In this document: in pieces, positions 1 through 7,243 of the stretch
Layout: each line of letters opens with the position of its first letter
How positions within the stretch are numbered: position 1 is the first letter of the stretch
From: an uncultured Lewinella sp.
GTDB taxonomy: Bacteria; Bacteroidota; Bacteroidia; Chitinophagales; Saprospiraceae
NCBI GenBank assembly: GCA_913057725.1
Contig: CAJXOS010000008.1
Coordinates: 16,643 to 80,642 of the forward strand
DNA length: 64,000 nt
Reading direction: 5' to 3'
The notes under the pieces: generated by a model
Told to the model about the DNA's origin: nothing
Databases searched by the model: none
What the model saw: only the letters and a program-made list of their open reading frames with translations
Translations under genes and position numbers: made by a program

Positions 1-1865
1 TCTTGGTCGGTGTAAGAAGATCCGATGAGCATATCATCAGAATACAAGCCTTCGCGCTTGGTGAAAGACTGGAAGTGTTCCGTTGCTGGTTCGAACAAGA
101 GGATGCCACGGCTAGCTGTGCTAAGCCATAGGTCCCCCAGCTTATCTTCAGTGATGTCTAGAATTTTGTCATCAGGCATATTGTCATCGCGGATCCAGCG
201 CCGAAACTGTGACCCCGTACCTGTCCACAGATTTAGACCACCATCAGTGCCAATCCATAGACGGTTTTCATGGTCGAGGTGAAGGGCCTGAATTAGGTTG
301 GAGCTAATACTCGTGCTAAGGTCGGTTTCATGCAAATACTGTCGAAAGCTAGCCCGGTCTTCCGCTTCTAGCGTACTAACATTATTAATGGAAATTAGAC
401 CTTGTCTAATGGTTCCCAGCCATAGTCGGTCCTCGTGGTCAATCAGAAGATCCGTAATTCCTAAGCTTTCTAGTTCGTTGGTTGGTAATTCCCCTAGGGT
501 TAGGACAAAGGAGTTGCCATCTTCTGGGGAAAAGCAGATTACGTCTTGCCAGTTGCTGATCCATAAACGCCCTCGTTGATCAGACTTGATAATCTTCCAG
601 TTGCCACGATTTTGAGTGGCCAGCAATGGGCAGGGAAGTTGTTGGATTTGCCCATTTAGCATGTCGATTTTGATCAACTGCCAATTGTCATTTGTTTTTC
701 CTACACCAAAGACGTTCGCTTGTTGGTCTTCGTGCAGGGACACGAATACCCCTCTGGTGATTTCTACGGGTGCGGTTTCCCCCGCTTGCCAATACAGTAG
801 GGAGGTAGGGCTGGCAAAGAGGTAACGCTCGCCTTGTGAAATAACCGTCCTAATGTTAGGGAGGCGCCCAGCAGTAGAACTCAGCTGAGGATGGACGAAA
901 TTCTTGGTAGGACTGAGTTGTAATAAGCCCTGACTGGTACCCAGCCATACCACCTCATTTGGGTCCACATGTATACAGTGAATACTTGGCAGCGATTCGC
1001 TTTGGTATGGAAGTAGTTCTCGTAGGGAGAACCAAGACCTTGTCTTGAGGTCGTGGCTAATTTGCCAAACGCCGTCCAGACCACTAGCCCATATATAGCC
1101 GCTAGGATCGCGATATAGAAATGGGGTATAGAAAAACTGCGGGTGGTTACGGGATTGAATGTTCAGGTCCTCGGTGATCCATCTACCACTTTTGCTTAGG
1201 TAAAGCTTCACCAGAGATTGATCTTTGAACAGCAGCAGGCTGTCCGGGCCCAGTACTAAAATATCATTGATAGTTGCATCAGAGAGGATGGCTTCACAAC
1301 TACCCGCCGTAGTACAGCGTAGTAAACGGTTGCGTGTGCCTGCCCAGAAAACTTCCGCACTTTCTCTCCTAACTGGGTTAGTCGCCAATTTAGAAATGGG
1401 GGTTCCGTCGGTACTAAACCCTACCTGTGGACCTTCGGTATTCTGCTCTTTAGTGGAGTCATAGATCTGAAGTGGTTTGAATTGAAGAGATCCTTGATCG
1501 GCAATGAATTCATCTTTTGTAATATCCAATCTATTGTGCGCTGGCCCTTCAGGACTAATCCATAAGATTTGATCACGATCAGCATAGAGCTGTCTGACCC
1601 AATTGCCGGATAGCCCGTGTGGCTCATCAGCACTATAAGTATAGGTGCGAAAGCTATGGCCATCAAAACGATTAAGGCCGTATTGAGTGCCAATCCACAG
1701 GTAGCCTTTTTCATCCGTTGTTAGGACTGAGACCCAATTGTTGGACAGTCCATCACGCGTGTCAAAATGCTGCACATGGTAGCGCGGCAAACTCTGTGCA
1801 ATATTAGTTTGAGGAAGGCTCAGTAGTAAACCAATGCACCAATAAATGAGAAGGGATGGTCGCAT
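1..1865 (-). CDS. Two-component-type beta-propeller sensor protein, N-terminal part (3' end outside window)
   Basis: The minus-strand frame starting at ATG 1865 is open to base 1, so the protein is truncated by the window edge after about 621 residues. Residues 1-23 form a signal peptide, so this part should be periplasmic. It then shows repeated Reg_prop motifs such as GLSNNWV, GYLWIGTQYGLNRFD, QILWISPEG and NRLWIGTDGGLNLW, each typical of one blade of a seven-bladed propeller. In Bacteroidota such propellers usually form the sensing part of histidine kinases or hybrid two-component systems, followed by a Y_Y_Y domain and a transmembrane segment. The output domain is not visible here, so kinase function is inference; it could also be a LuxR-type or diguanylate cyclase fusion. 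It is transcribed divergently from the comF-like gene across a 187 bp spacer. The reading frame is continuous and looks intact. Confidence 0.85.
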   Translation of the reverse strand, partial: MRPSLLIYWCIGLLLSLPQTNIAQSLPRYHVQHFDTRDGLSNNWVSVLTTDEKGYLWIGTQYGLNRFDGHSFRTYTYSADEPHGLSGNWVRQLYADRDQILWISPEGPAHNRLDITKDEFIADQGSLQFKPLQIYDSTKEQNTEGPQVGFSTDGTPISKLATNPVRRESAEVFWAGTRNRLLRCTTAGSCEAILSDATINDILVLGPDSLLLFKDQSLVKLYLSKSGRWITEDLNIQSRNHPQFFYTPFLYRDPSGYIWASGLDGVWQISHDLKTRSWFSLRELLPYQSESLPSIHCIHVDPNEVVWLGTSQGLLQLSPTKNFVHPQLSSTAGRLPNIRTVISQGERYLFASPTSLLYWQAGETAPVEITRGVFVSLHEDQQANVFGVGKTNDNWQLIKIDMLNGQIQQLPCPLLATQNRGNWKIIKSDQRGRLWISNWQDVICFSPEDGNSFVLTLGELPTNELESLGITDLLIDHEDRLWLGTIRQGLISINNVSTLEAEDRASFRQYLHETDLSTSISSNLIQALHLDHENRLWIGTDGGLNLWTGTGSQFRRWIRDDNMPDDKILDITEDKLGDLWLSTASRGILLFEPATEHFQSFTKREGLYSDDMLIGSSYTDQ

Positions 1866-2052
1866 TTTTGGATTTATCGACGTCTGTAGTCTTGGGTTTA
1901 TCAAAGATAGTTTGAATAGGTGAAGCTCCTAGTCTTTTGAGGGACCTAAGTCTACTCTTATTACAGCTTGCAGGCGAAAGGTTACTAAACCTTGGTGTCA
2001 CGAATAGCTGATCGTGGTCTTCTATTACTGAAGAAATTAGACTCCTAAGCTT

Positions 2053-2748
2053 ATGTTGTTGCCTGTTCTGCGCCCTATCCTCGACCTCATGTCCCCGCCA
2101 GTATGTTTGGCGTGCCAGCAAGAGCTACCTGCTTCTGCCGAAATGCTTTGCCTACACTGTTGGTATGAACTCCCGGAGACTCACCAGCACGTTTGCCTGG
2201 AAAATGCTTTTGCCGAAATCTTCTGGGGGCGGGTACCCATCGTCGCTGGTGCGGCCTTGTATTATTTCAGTAAGTCGGGGCGTGTTCAGCGGTTAATTCA
2301 TCAACTCAAGTACGAGCGTAAATCTGTGATTGGGATTGAGCTTGGGACCTACTATGGAAGTCAGCTTCGCCAAGTGGCTCCGTTTAATACGACACAAGTA
2401 GTTGTGCCGGTGCCTCTGCACCCCAAAAAAGAAAAAGATCGAGGATACAATCAGGCGAACGTATTCGGGGAAGGAATGGCGAAGAGCCTTGGTGTTCCCG
2501 TCTGTTGTGAGGTGCTAAAGAAAAATGAGCATACGCTTAGTCAAACCCAAAAGAGTCGTTTGGGCCGTATGCAAAACGTGCAGCAAAGCTTCCGACTAGG
2601 AAATCCCGAAGATGTGAAAGGTAAGCATGTTCTTTTGGTGGATGATGTTCTAACAACCGGAGCAACGCTGGAGGCCTGTGCTAGCTTGCTGATGGAGGTA
2701 GAAGGAGTAAGCGTAAGTTTGGCCACTATTGCGATGGCCGGCGATTAG
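2053..2748 (+). CDS. comF: ComF family phosphoribosyltransferase-like protein
   Basis: This 231-residue protein has the usual size and order of the ComF/GntX family. An N-terminal zinc finger is formed by C18-x2-C21 and C33-x2-C36, and a PRPP-binding motif LLVDDVLTTGATL lies near residues 194-206. The conserved RGYNQA segment in the middle is also typical. ComFC homologues take part in DNA uptake during transformation in some bacteria, and related proteins are widely conserved without a proven reaction. The ATG at 2053 gives the zinc finger close to the N-terminus and is the best start. The gene is monocistronic on this strand, divergent from the propeller sensor. A role in competence here is inference, because no other competence gene lies in the window. 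Confidence 0.88.
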   Translation: MLLPVLRPILDLMSPPVCLACQQELPASAEMLCLHCWYELPETHQHVCLENAFAEIFWGRVPIVAGAALYYFSKSGRVQRLIHQLKYERKSVIGIELGTYYGSQLRQVAPFNTTQVVVPVPLHPKKEKDRGYNQANVFGEGMAKSLGVPVCCEVLKKNEHTLSQTQKSRLGRMQNVQQSFRLGNPEDVKGKHVLLVDDVLTTGATLEACASLLMEVEGVSVSLATIAMAGD

Positions 2749-2803
2749 GTCTTTATCAAATCCTTAGAGTAGTAACTATTAATAAAACTAAGCAGGAGCT
2801 AAA

Positions 2804-2854
2804 ATGAAGACATATTATGTTCGTCGGGATAATCCCGGCGTACAAGCCCCCTAA
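2804..2854 (+). CDS. Possible 16-residue microprotein ORF
   Basis: An ATG at 2804 is preceded by an AGGAG sequence at 2794-2798 and opens a 16-codon frame (MKTYYVRRDNPGVQAP) ending at 2854. It overlaps the stop codon of the convergent metallo-hydrolase gene by a few bases. Bacteroidota rarely depend on Shine-Dalgarno pairing, so the good ribosome-binding site is weak support. An inverted repeat (CGGGAT/ATCCCG) inside it could instead be part of a transcript end. I do not recognise the peptide. Confidence 0.15.
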   Translation: MKTYYVRRDNPGVQAP

Positions 2855-3663
2855 CTAAGATCTCGAATAACCGCTCTTACCATGTTTATCCTCGAAAGGT
2901 GGCCGCCGGACAACCAATAGGTTATCCTGTTTTCTTTGAATTTAAGCTGACTAAAGATTTCCCGAGCCTGATAACCTTTGTGGTACAAGGCAGCTACGTC
3001 CTCGAAGAATCGCTCCAGAAAATTCAGTTTTTTCTCTAGCAGTATTTTCCCATCCTTAAACTGCGGATTATGCCCGCAAAAAAGAACATCAAAATCTAGT
3101 TCTAAGACGCGACGTATCGATTGAATTTGCTGCGCGATGCTTTCCTCAGGCAGCATGTAGCCAATGTAGTGGTGCACATATAAATCAGCAGAGAAAAGCC
3201 ACTTTTGCTCAGGTTCATAGAGAACGATCATATCCTGAGCATGACCAGGTACAGGAATAAGTTGAAATGTATGATGCTCCGTTACAAGCTGTTCTTGAAT
3301 GGTTGTGAGTTTTGCGTATGCTGGACGATTGCCCCAGGTCATTCGTTGAGCAAAACTGATAGGCGGCGGCGCCTTCATGATTTCACAACATTCCGGTGAG
3401 GCATACACCGGACAATCGAAATGTCTTTGAAGCAGATCAATATTCCCGCTATGATCTTCATGGTAGTGGGTTACAATAATCTGCCGGACAGGTAACTGGC
3501 CAATTTGTTCCAATAGTATTGAACGTACTCCCCGTTGGCCCGTGTCTATTAAGAGGCCGTCAACAAAGTAGACATGTGCATACATCAAAGGTTTCCCTAT
3601 TGGGTTATATCCAAATTGGAACCCTTGTATACCATCATGTTCGAATTGCTTGCTGGTTCTCAT
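2851..3663 (-). CDS. MBL-fold metallo-hydrolase
   Basis: The 270-residue product carries the metal-binding motif THYHEDHSG with H66, H68, D70 and H71, followed by further candidate ligands in VPGHAQD, FSADLY and CGHNPQ. This order is that of metallo-beta-lactamase-fold hydrolases with a binuclear metal site. There is no signal peptide, so it should be cytoplasmic. The C-terminal 70 residues are helical and resemble the winged-helix-like tail seen in several glyoxalase-II-like and lactonase-like members. It lies 24 bp downstream of the hypoxanthine phosphoribosyltransferase gene on the same strand and is probably cotranscribed. The substrate cannot be read from sequence; a thioester or lactone is a guess from the family. 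Confidence 0.88.
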   Translation of the reverse strand: MRTSKQFEHDGIQGFQFGYNPIGKPLMYAHVYFVDGLLIDTGQRGVRSILLEQIGQLPVRQIIVTHYHEDHSGNIDLLQRHFDCPVYASPECCEIMKAPPPISFAQRMTWGNRPAYAKLTTIQEQLVTEHHTFQLIPVPGHAQDMIVLYEPEQKWLFSADLYVHHYIGYMLPEESIAQQIQSIRRVLELDFDVLFCGHNPQFKDGKILLEKKLNFLERFFEDVAALYHKGYQAREIFSQLKFKENRITYWLSGGHLSRINMVRAVIRDLS

Positions 3664-3687
3664 GGGAGCTGTCGGTAGGCCAGGGCG

Positions 3688-4230
3688 CTAATCTTCCAAC
3701 TGATAGATAGACTCCAGGTTTCTTCCTAAACCGTCATAATCTAAACCATAGCCAACCACAAACTTCGGCGGAATCGTAAACCCAACGTGATCAATTTTGA
3801 GTTCCTTTTCCAGCATTTCGGGTTTGAAGAGGAGGGTCACCAGGCAGATGGAATTTGGGTTTTGCTCTTCTAGTATTGGAATAAACCGGTGCATGGTGTG
3901 GCCACTGTCAACGATGTCTTCTACGATGATAATGTCACGTCCCGTCACTTCCTCCGGGGTAGGGCCTAATAGAACTTCTACATTGCGCGTAGAAGAAGTT
4001 CCACTGTACGAACGAGTCCGAACAAAACTGATTTCTGGGAAGCCTTCATAGTAACGCAATAGGTCGGTGGCAAAAACGAACGCCCCCTTCAGCATTACTA
4101 GAAATACGGGTTCTTTGCCTCCATATTCTGCTGTCAATTGCGCAGCAATTTCCTTCACCCGCTTTTGGATGTCTTCTTCGCTCAGGTAAGGCTTGAAACG
4201 AAGATCATGCAATTGAATGGAGGTACTCAT
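3688..4230 (-). CDS. hpt: Hypoxanthine phosphoribosyltransferase
   Basis: The 180-residue cytoplasmic enzyme should convert hypoxanthine or guanine plus PRPP to IMP or GMP in purine salvage. The PRPP-binding loop IIIVEDIVDSGHTM is at about residues 101-113 and the flexible catalytic loop RTRSYSGTSSTR at 71-82. Length and motif order match bacterial HPRTs. The start at 4230 leaves a short leader after a TATGTTTG -7 box at 4259-4252. It precedes the metallo-hydrolase gene by 24 bp on the same strand. Nothing in the sequence suggests damage or unusual fusion. Confidence 0.93.
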   Translation of the reverse strand: MSTSIQLHDLRFKPYLSEEDIQKRVKEIAAQLTAEYGGKEPVFLVMLKGAFVFATDLLRYYEGFPEISFVRTRSYSGTSSTRNVEVLLGPTPEEVTGRDIIIVEDIVDSGHTMHRFIPILEEQNPNSICLVTLLFKPEMLEKELKIDHVGFTIPPKFVVGYGLDYDGLGRNLESIYQLED

Positions 4231-4251
4231 GCGGCTTAGTGTTTAATGGGG

Positions 4252-4259
4252 CAAACATA
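4252..4259 (-). promoter_or_regulatory. Putative -7 promoter box (TATGTTTG) of hpt
   Basis: Read on the minus strand the bases are TATGTTTG, a full match to the Bacteroidota sigma-ABfr -7 consensus TAnnTTTG. It lies 22 bp before the hpt ATG, which would give a leader of about 15 nt. No clear TTG element is seen 20 bp upstream. Confidence 0.4.
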
Positions 4260-4261
4260 CT

Positions 4262-4287
4262 AATACGGCCTTACTTTAGGCCGTATT
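4262..4287 (-). other. Perfect 10-bp inverted repeat spanning the M28 peptidase stop codon
   Basis: AATACGGCCT at 4262-4271 and AGGCCGTATT at 4278-4287 form a perfect 10 bp stem with a 6 nt loop. The stem covers the last codons and stop of the upstream peptidase gene and lies just before the hpt promoter box. No U-tract follows on the minus strand, so it is not a classical intrinsic terminator. It may stabilise the 3' end or act as a weak terminator. Confidence 0.4.
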
Positions 4288-5665
4288 TATCTAACAAATA
4301 AACCAGGGAAGTGATCGCTGCTGCACCTAATTCTAATTCCCGCTTATTCACAGCCTCGAAAGTGTCAATAGCAGTATGGTGATAGTCAAAATACCGTTGC
4401 GAGTCAGGCTCAAAACCGGCCAAAAGACCCTTTTGGATTTTTAGCCCCGAAATATCAGCACCGGATCCGCCTTTGCTCAGGCTTAAGCCATAGGGCTCTA
4501 GTAAGGGGAGCCACTCATATACTTGCTGGAATTTCTCAGTGAATACTTCGTCGTCTGCATCAAAGGTGAAACCACGCGGAGTAAATCCGCCACGGTCTGA
4601 TTCAATAGCCGCCATATGGTATTCATTGGCCTCGTTCGAAGCTTGCCAGTAAGCACGAGCGCCACCTAAGCCACTTTCCTCGTTCATAAACAATACACAG
4701 CGGATGGTGCGCTTCGGCTGATAATTCATCTTGCGCAATAGCTCAATAACCTCCATGGCATGAACACAACCTGCACCGTCATCGTGGGCACCTTCACCAA
4801 CATCCCATGAGTCAAGGTGACCACCAATCAGGATAATCTCATCGGGATGGGTGCTGCCTTTAATTTCACCGACTACATTATAGGAAGTTGCCGGTGGCGT
4901 ACGCTGACAGTCAGAACGCATAAATACGCGTACTGCTTCCTTCTTGTTTAGGCGACTTAATAACTCCGCATCGTTGGTACTGATTGCCATTGCTGGAATC
5001 GGTTCTACTCCAGGAGCATAGCCCATGGCACCAGTATGGGGTACGTCATCCAGACGGGTGGTCATAGAGCGCACAAGCATGCCAATCGCTCCGTATTCGG
5101 AAGCTTTAGATGCCCCTATTCCTCGCTGATCAACAGCACCACCATAGGCAGAGAATGTGTTGAGCTGCGTTGGGTCCATGGGGCGGTTGTAGAACACAAT
5201 CTTGCCTTCCACTCCGGCACGACCTAATTCTTCTACCTCATCCAGACTGAACACCTCTACTATTTCACCTGCCAGGCCTTCTGGCCCAGTACCGATACTG
5301 TGCCCTAGCGCCAAAGCATGCAACTCTTGCGTACCTATTTGTTCAGAATTTACAATCCGTACCTGATCAGCATCACCTCGTACCCAAGTGGGCACAGTGC
5401 AAGGCTGTAAGAAGACGGTATCCATACCCAAGGTGTCCAAAATATGACGACCGTAAGAGACCGCTGCGGCAGACTCCGGGCTTCCTGCCAAACGGCCACC
5501 AATACCCTTAGTAAGATGGTAGAGCCAATCATAACAAGAGGCTTCCGTGAGGGCCATGTCATAGATCTCACGGATATAACGTGCGTCAGCTTCTTGTTGG
5601 GAAGTTTGACCGCTTAATGTGCTTGCTAAGAGGATGCCGGTGAAAAAAAATAGAACTTTTTTCAT
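4271..5665 (-). CDS. Secreted M28 family zinc peptidase with PA domain
   Basis: This 464-residue protein begins with a signal peptide (residues 1-19) and should act in the periplasm or outside the cell. A protease-associated (PA) insert covers roughly residues 125-250. The M28 catalytic domain follows, with candidate zinc ligands H283 in GGHLDSWD, D295 in AHDDGAG, E330 in MNEESG, D357 in ESDRGG and a histidine in YHHTAIDTF. The arrangement resembles the plasma glutamate carboxypeptidase / aminopeptidase group that trims peptides. Length is typical. It is the first gene on the minus strand before hpt. The exact peptide preference is not visible. Confidence 0.9.
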   Translation of the reverse strand: MKKVLFFFTGILLASTLSGQTSQQEADARYIREIYDMALTEASCYDWLYHLTKGIGGRLAGSPESAAAVSYGRHILDTLGMDTVFLQPCTVPTWVRGDADQVRIVNSEQIGTQELHALALGHSIGTGPEGLAGEIVEVFSLDEVEELGRAGVEGKIVFYNRPMDPTQLNTFSAYGGAVDQRGIGASKASEYGAIGMLVRSMTTRLDDVPHTGAMGYAPGVEPIPAMAISTNDAELLSRLNKKEAVRVFMRSDCQRTPPATSYNVVGEIKGSTHPDEIILIGGHLDSWDVGEGAHDDGAGCVHAMEVIELLRKMNYQPKRTIRCVLFMNEESGLGGARAYWQASNEANEYHMAAIESDRGGFTPRGFTFDADDEVFTEKFQQVYEWLPLLEPYGLSLSKGGSGADISGLKIQKGLLAGFEPDSQRYFDYHHTAIDTFEAVNKRELELGAAAITSLVYLLDKYGLK

Positions 5666-5780
5666 CTTTTGGAATAGTAGAAAAATGCTGGCCTCAGGAC
5701 AGGAGTTTACTAACTAACTGATAGTAAGGGCTTCAGCATCAAGGTGATGGATTTAAAAAATAATTTTGCGCAAGATAATG

Positions 5781-5809
5781 AAGCGAAATTTAATTTGATT
5801 ATTTCGCTT
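5781..5809. other. 9-bp perfect inverted repeat upstream of M28 peptidase gene
   Basis: AAGCGAAAT (5781-5789) and ATTTCGCTT (5801-5809) are perfect complements with an 11 nt AT-rich spacer. It lies about 115 bp upstream of the M28 gene. It could be an operator or a leader hairpin; no U-tract of note follows. Confidence 0.35.
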
Positions 5810-5947
5810 AAATCGTACAAAAATAACCCAACGGCTATCATGTTGTCCTGACGGTATGAAAGAGTGCCGAGCGGGATTTCTAGGATTCAAGGAGGAAGAC
5901 AAGCATTAGGCGTCGTAATTATACACCATCAGCGAGTTAGGGGGTAA

Positions 5948-5978
5948 TTGTATTTTTTACAATAAGTTATTATATTTG
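5948..5978 (+). promoter_or_regulatory. Putative promoter TTG-N20-TATATTTG
   Basis: TTG at 5948-5950 and TATATTTG at 5971-5978 are separated by 20 bp and fully match the Bacteroidota -33/-7 consensus (TTG and TAnnTTTG). No protein gene follows on this strand before two intrinsic terminators, so the promoter most likely drives a small RNA starting near 5985. Confidence 0.6.
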
Positions 5979-6042
5979 TTAAATCATATCGAAAGAGCGT
6001 TTCTCTTTCAACGATATAATTTGGTTTTATTTGGTTAGGGCT

Positions 6043-6076
6043 GAGGTAGTGCTGTGGTGGCGCTGCCTCTTTTTTT
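6043..6076 (+). terminator. Intrinsic terminator (first of tandem pair)
   Basis: GAGGTAGTGC (6043-6052) pairs fully with GCGCTGCCTC (6060-6069) if two G-U pairs are allowed, with a 7 nt loop, followed by seven T residues (6070-6076). Confidence 0.7.
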
Positions 6077-6079
6077 AGC

Positions 6080-6122
6080 ACGGAGCCGCTTATGCTGTCA
6101 AGCTTAAGCGGCTCCGTTTTTT
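6080..6122 (+). terminator. Intrinsic terminator (second of tandem pair)
   Basis: ACGGAGCCGCTTA (6080-6092) and TAAGCGGCTCCGT (6105-6117) form a perfect 13 bp stem with a 12 nt loop, followed by a T-tract to 6122. It is one of the strongest terminators in the window. Confidence 0.8.
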
Positions 6123-6157
6123 ATTAACCTTCTATCAGAAAGGAGATAAAATGGGAA

Positions 6158-6188
6158 AGGTGGGAGAGAACTAATGCTCTACCCACCT
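6158..6188 (+). other. Hairpin between the two candidate small RNAs, with a 7-codon ORF
   Basis: AGGTGGGAGAG (6158-6168) pairs with CTCT (6177-6180) and CCCACCT (6182-6188) with one bulged A. An AAAGGAG sequence followed by ATG at 6151 would encode only MGKVGEN before a stop inside the hairpin. Leader-peptide function is not supported by any downstream gene, so I only record the structure. Confidence 0.3.
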
Positions 6189-6208
6189 CATGAGATTATA
6201 ATTGGCAT

Positions 6209-6243
6209 AAAAAAACCGGACACTAAGGGGAAGTGCCCGGTTT
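6209..6243 (-). terminator. Intrinsic terminator on the minus strand
   Basis: On the minus strand AAACCGGGCACT pairs completely with AGTGTCCGGTTT (arms at 6243-6232 and 6224-6213, one G-U pair) and the second arm runs into a T-tract ending at 6209. The G-U pair would be an A-C mismatch in the plus-strand RNA, which supports minus-strand function. Confidence 0.7.
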
Positions 6244-6357
6244 GGTACCCTAAAACTCAGATGTCCCGTCTTCACGGATCATCCTAAAAAACCGTGTAAT
6301 CTTCAGGATCCTGTGATCCCGTTTTTCATGTGAATCTGATTTCCTTAATCCTTAATA
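6209..6357 (-). ncRNA. Candidate minus-strand small RNA (about 150 nt)
   Basis: A TATCTTTG -7 box at 6371-6364 would start a transcript near 6357 that ends at the terminator at 6209. The interval has no plausible protein frame. Internal complementary pieces include CACGG / CCGTG and GGATC / GATCC, which suggest a folded body. No -33 TTG is seen, so the promoter is weaker than that of the plus-strand candidate. It converges with that candidate across an 85 bp spacer. I do not recognise the RNA family. Confidence 0.4.
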
Positions 6358-6363
6358 ACAATT

Positions 6364-6371
6364 CAAAGATA
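6364..6371 (-). promoter_or_regulatory. Putative -7 box (TATCTTTG) for minus-strand small RNA
   Basis: Read on the minus strand the bases are TATCTTTG, a full match to TAnnTTTG. No upstream TTG at the expected spacing was found. Confidence 0.35.
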
Positions 6372-6579
6372 GGTGGCTATTGGAGCCTGTACTAGGTCGA
6401 AAAGTGCTCATTTGTTGTTGGTTATTTTTGGTATAAAATGACTTAGTATTTGTTTAAGTATCTGTTTATTAATTGATTGAGTAAAATATATTTTCTCGTT
6501 TTTCATATAGTTTTTATTGTTTTGTGTGCCTACACTTGCCTTTTTCGTGTGCTTTTCGTCGAAATTTTTGGGGTTTTAC

Positions 6580-6610
6580 TTGACAATTATCGATCCAGCC
6601 CTTATTTTTG
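6580..6610 (+). promoter_or_regulatory. Promoter of the TetR-led operon (TTG-N20-TATTTTTG)
   Basis: TTG at 6580-6582 and TATTTTTG at 6603-6610 have the exact 20 bp spacing of the Bacteroidota consensus. Transcription should start near 6617, which lies after the ATG at 6612 and therefore argues for the internal ATG at 6636 as the true TetR start. Confidence 0.6.
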
Positions 6611-6612
6611 AA

Positions 6613-6626
6613 TGAACGTTTGGTCA
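6613..6626 (+). promoter_or_regulatory. Candidate TetR operator at the transcription start
   Basis: TGAAC-N4-GGTCA is an imperfect inverted repeat (one mismatch between the arms TGAAC and TGACC). It sits directly at the predicted start of transcription, a common place for autorepression by TetR-family proteins. The short arms make chance occurrence possible. Confidence 0.35.
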
Positions 6627-6635
6627 ATAATAAAT

Positions 6636-7232
6636 ATGTCGCCACGTACCTCAGCTCAGTTTGATGCCATTCGGCAGCGTAGTAGGAAACGCATCATGGA
6701 TGCAGCTTTGGAGCTGTTTGGAACCCTGGGGTATCAGGCAACCTCAATCAGCAAGATTGCTCAGGCTGCTGGTATTTCGAAAGGGTTGATGTACAACTAC
6801 TTTAGCGGAAAGCAGGAGTTGTTAGAGGCGATCATTATTGAGGAAGTAGAGCAGGGCACGCAATGGTGGCATGAGGTATTGGAAAAGGACGTTTCTGCTT
6901 ATGAAAAAATCCGGCAACTGACTTTTCGAGCAGTAGAGGCGGTGAAGGAAGATACCCATCACTGGCGGTTATTGACCTCATTGGCTTTTCAGCCAAACGT
7001 CATGGAAAATATTGAGCCCATCATAATGGAGCAGAAGGGACCACTCATTGCAGAATCCATTAATCTCTTCGCTCAGCTTGGGGTGCCAGATCCGGAGAAA
7101 GAAGCTTTCTTCTATGGTGCAATGCTCGATGGCTTTTTTCTGCATTACCTCTCCTCAGAAGCGCATTATCCGCTGGTGGAGATGATCGAATACGCCATGA
7201 AGCGGTATGAGGCTTACGATCAAAAAGAATAA
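6636..7232 (+). CDS. TetR/AcrR family transcriptional regulator
   Basis: The 198-residue protein has an N-terminal TetR helix-turn-helix, seen in ILDAALELFG-type and TSISKIAQAAGISKGLMYNYF-like residues at about 20-55, and an all-helical ligand-binding C-terminus. An ATG 24 bp upstream (6612) would add eight residues, but it lies at the predicted transcription start, so I chose 6636. The gene is followed after 11 bp by the LolA-like carrier gene and is presumably cotranscribed with it. As a family rule such proteins are repressors released by a small ligand. Here it probably controls its own operon through the inverted repeat at 6613-6626; the ligand is unknown. Confidence 0.88.
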   Translation: MSPRTSAQFDAIRQRSRKRIMDAALELFGTLGYQATSISKIAQAAGISKGLMYNYFSGKQELLEAIIIEEVEQGTQWWHEVLEKDVSAYEKIRQLTFRAVEAVKEDTHHWRLLTSLAFQPNVMENIEPIIMEQKGPLIAESINLFAQLGVPDPEKEAFFYGAMLDGFFLHYLSSEAHYPLVEMIEYAMKRYEAYDQKE

Positions 7233-7243
7233 AACCCTAACTA

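Larger units (their letters stand above)
5985..6122 (+). ncRNA. Candidate small RNA with two tandem terminators
   Basis: The segment begins about 7 nt after a consensus -7 box and ends at one of two intrinsic terminators (U-tracts at 6070-6076 and 6117-6122), giving transcripts of about 92 or 138 nt. A 5' hairpin forms from the ATATCG / CGATAT outer arms (5986-5991, 6012-6017) with an inner GAAAGAG / CTCTTTC stem (5991-5997, 6003-6009). An unpaired T/G-rich linker (6018-6042) separates it from the first terminator. No open frame of useful length is present. I do not recognise it as 6S, SRP, tmRNA or RNase P RNA. The call rests only on promoter, structure and terminator; expression is inferred. 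Confidence 0.5.
5666..6579. other. Long gene-free region with multiple RNA hairpins
   Basis: About 900 bp between the M28 peptidase and the TetR regulator hold no convincing protein gene on either strand. The left part (5666-5940) is AT-rich and has a hairpin at 5781-5809. The centre (5948-6371) contains two candidate small RNA units on opposite strands, described separately. The right part (6372-6579) is AT-rich and shows nothing I can name before the TetR promoter. Confidence 0.7.

Noticed and set aside
1421..1714. 97-residue frame with hydrophobic start
   Set aside because: It lies inside the propeller sensor gene on the same strand in another frame; the propeller frame has clear repeated Reg_prop motifs.
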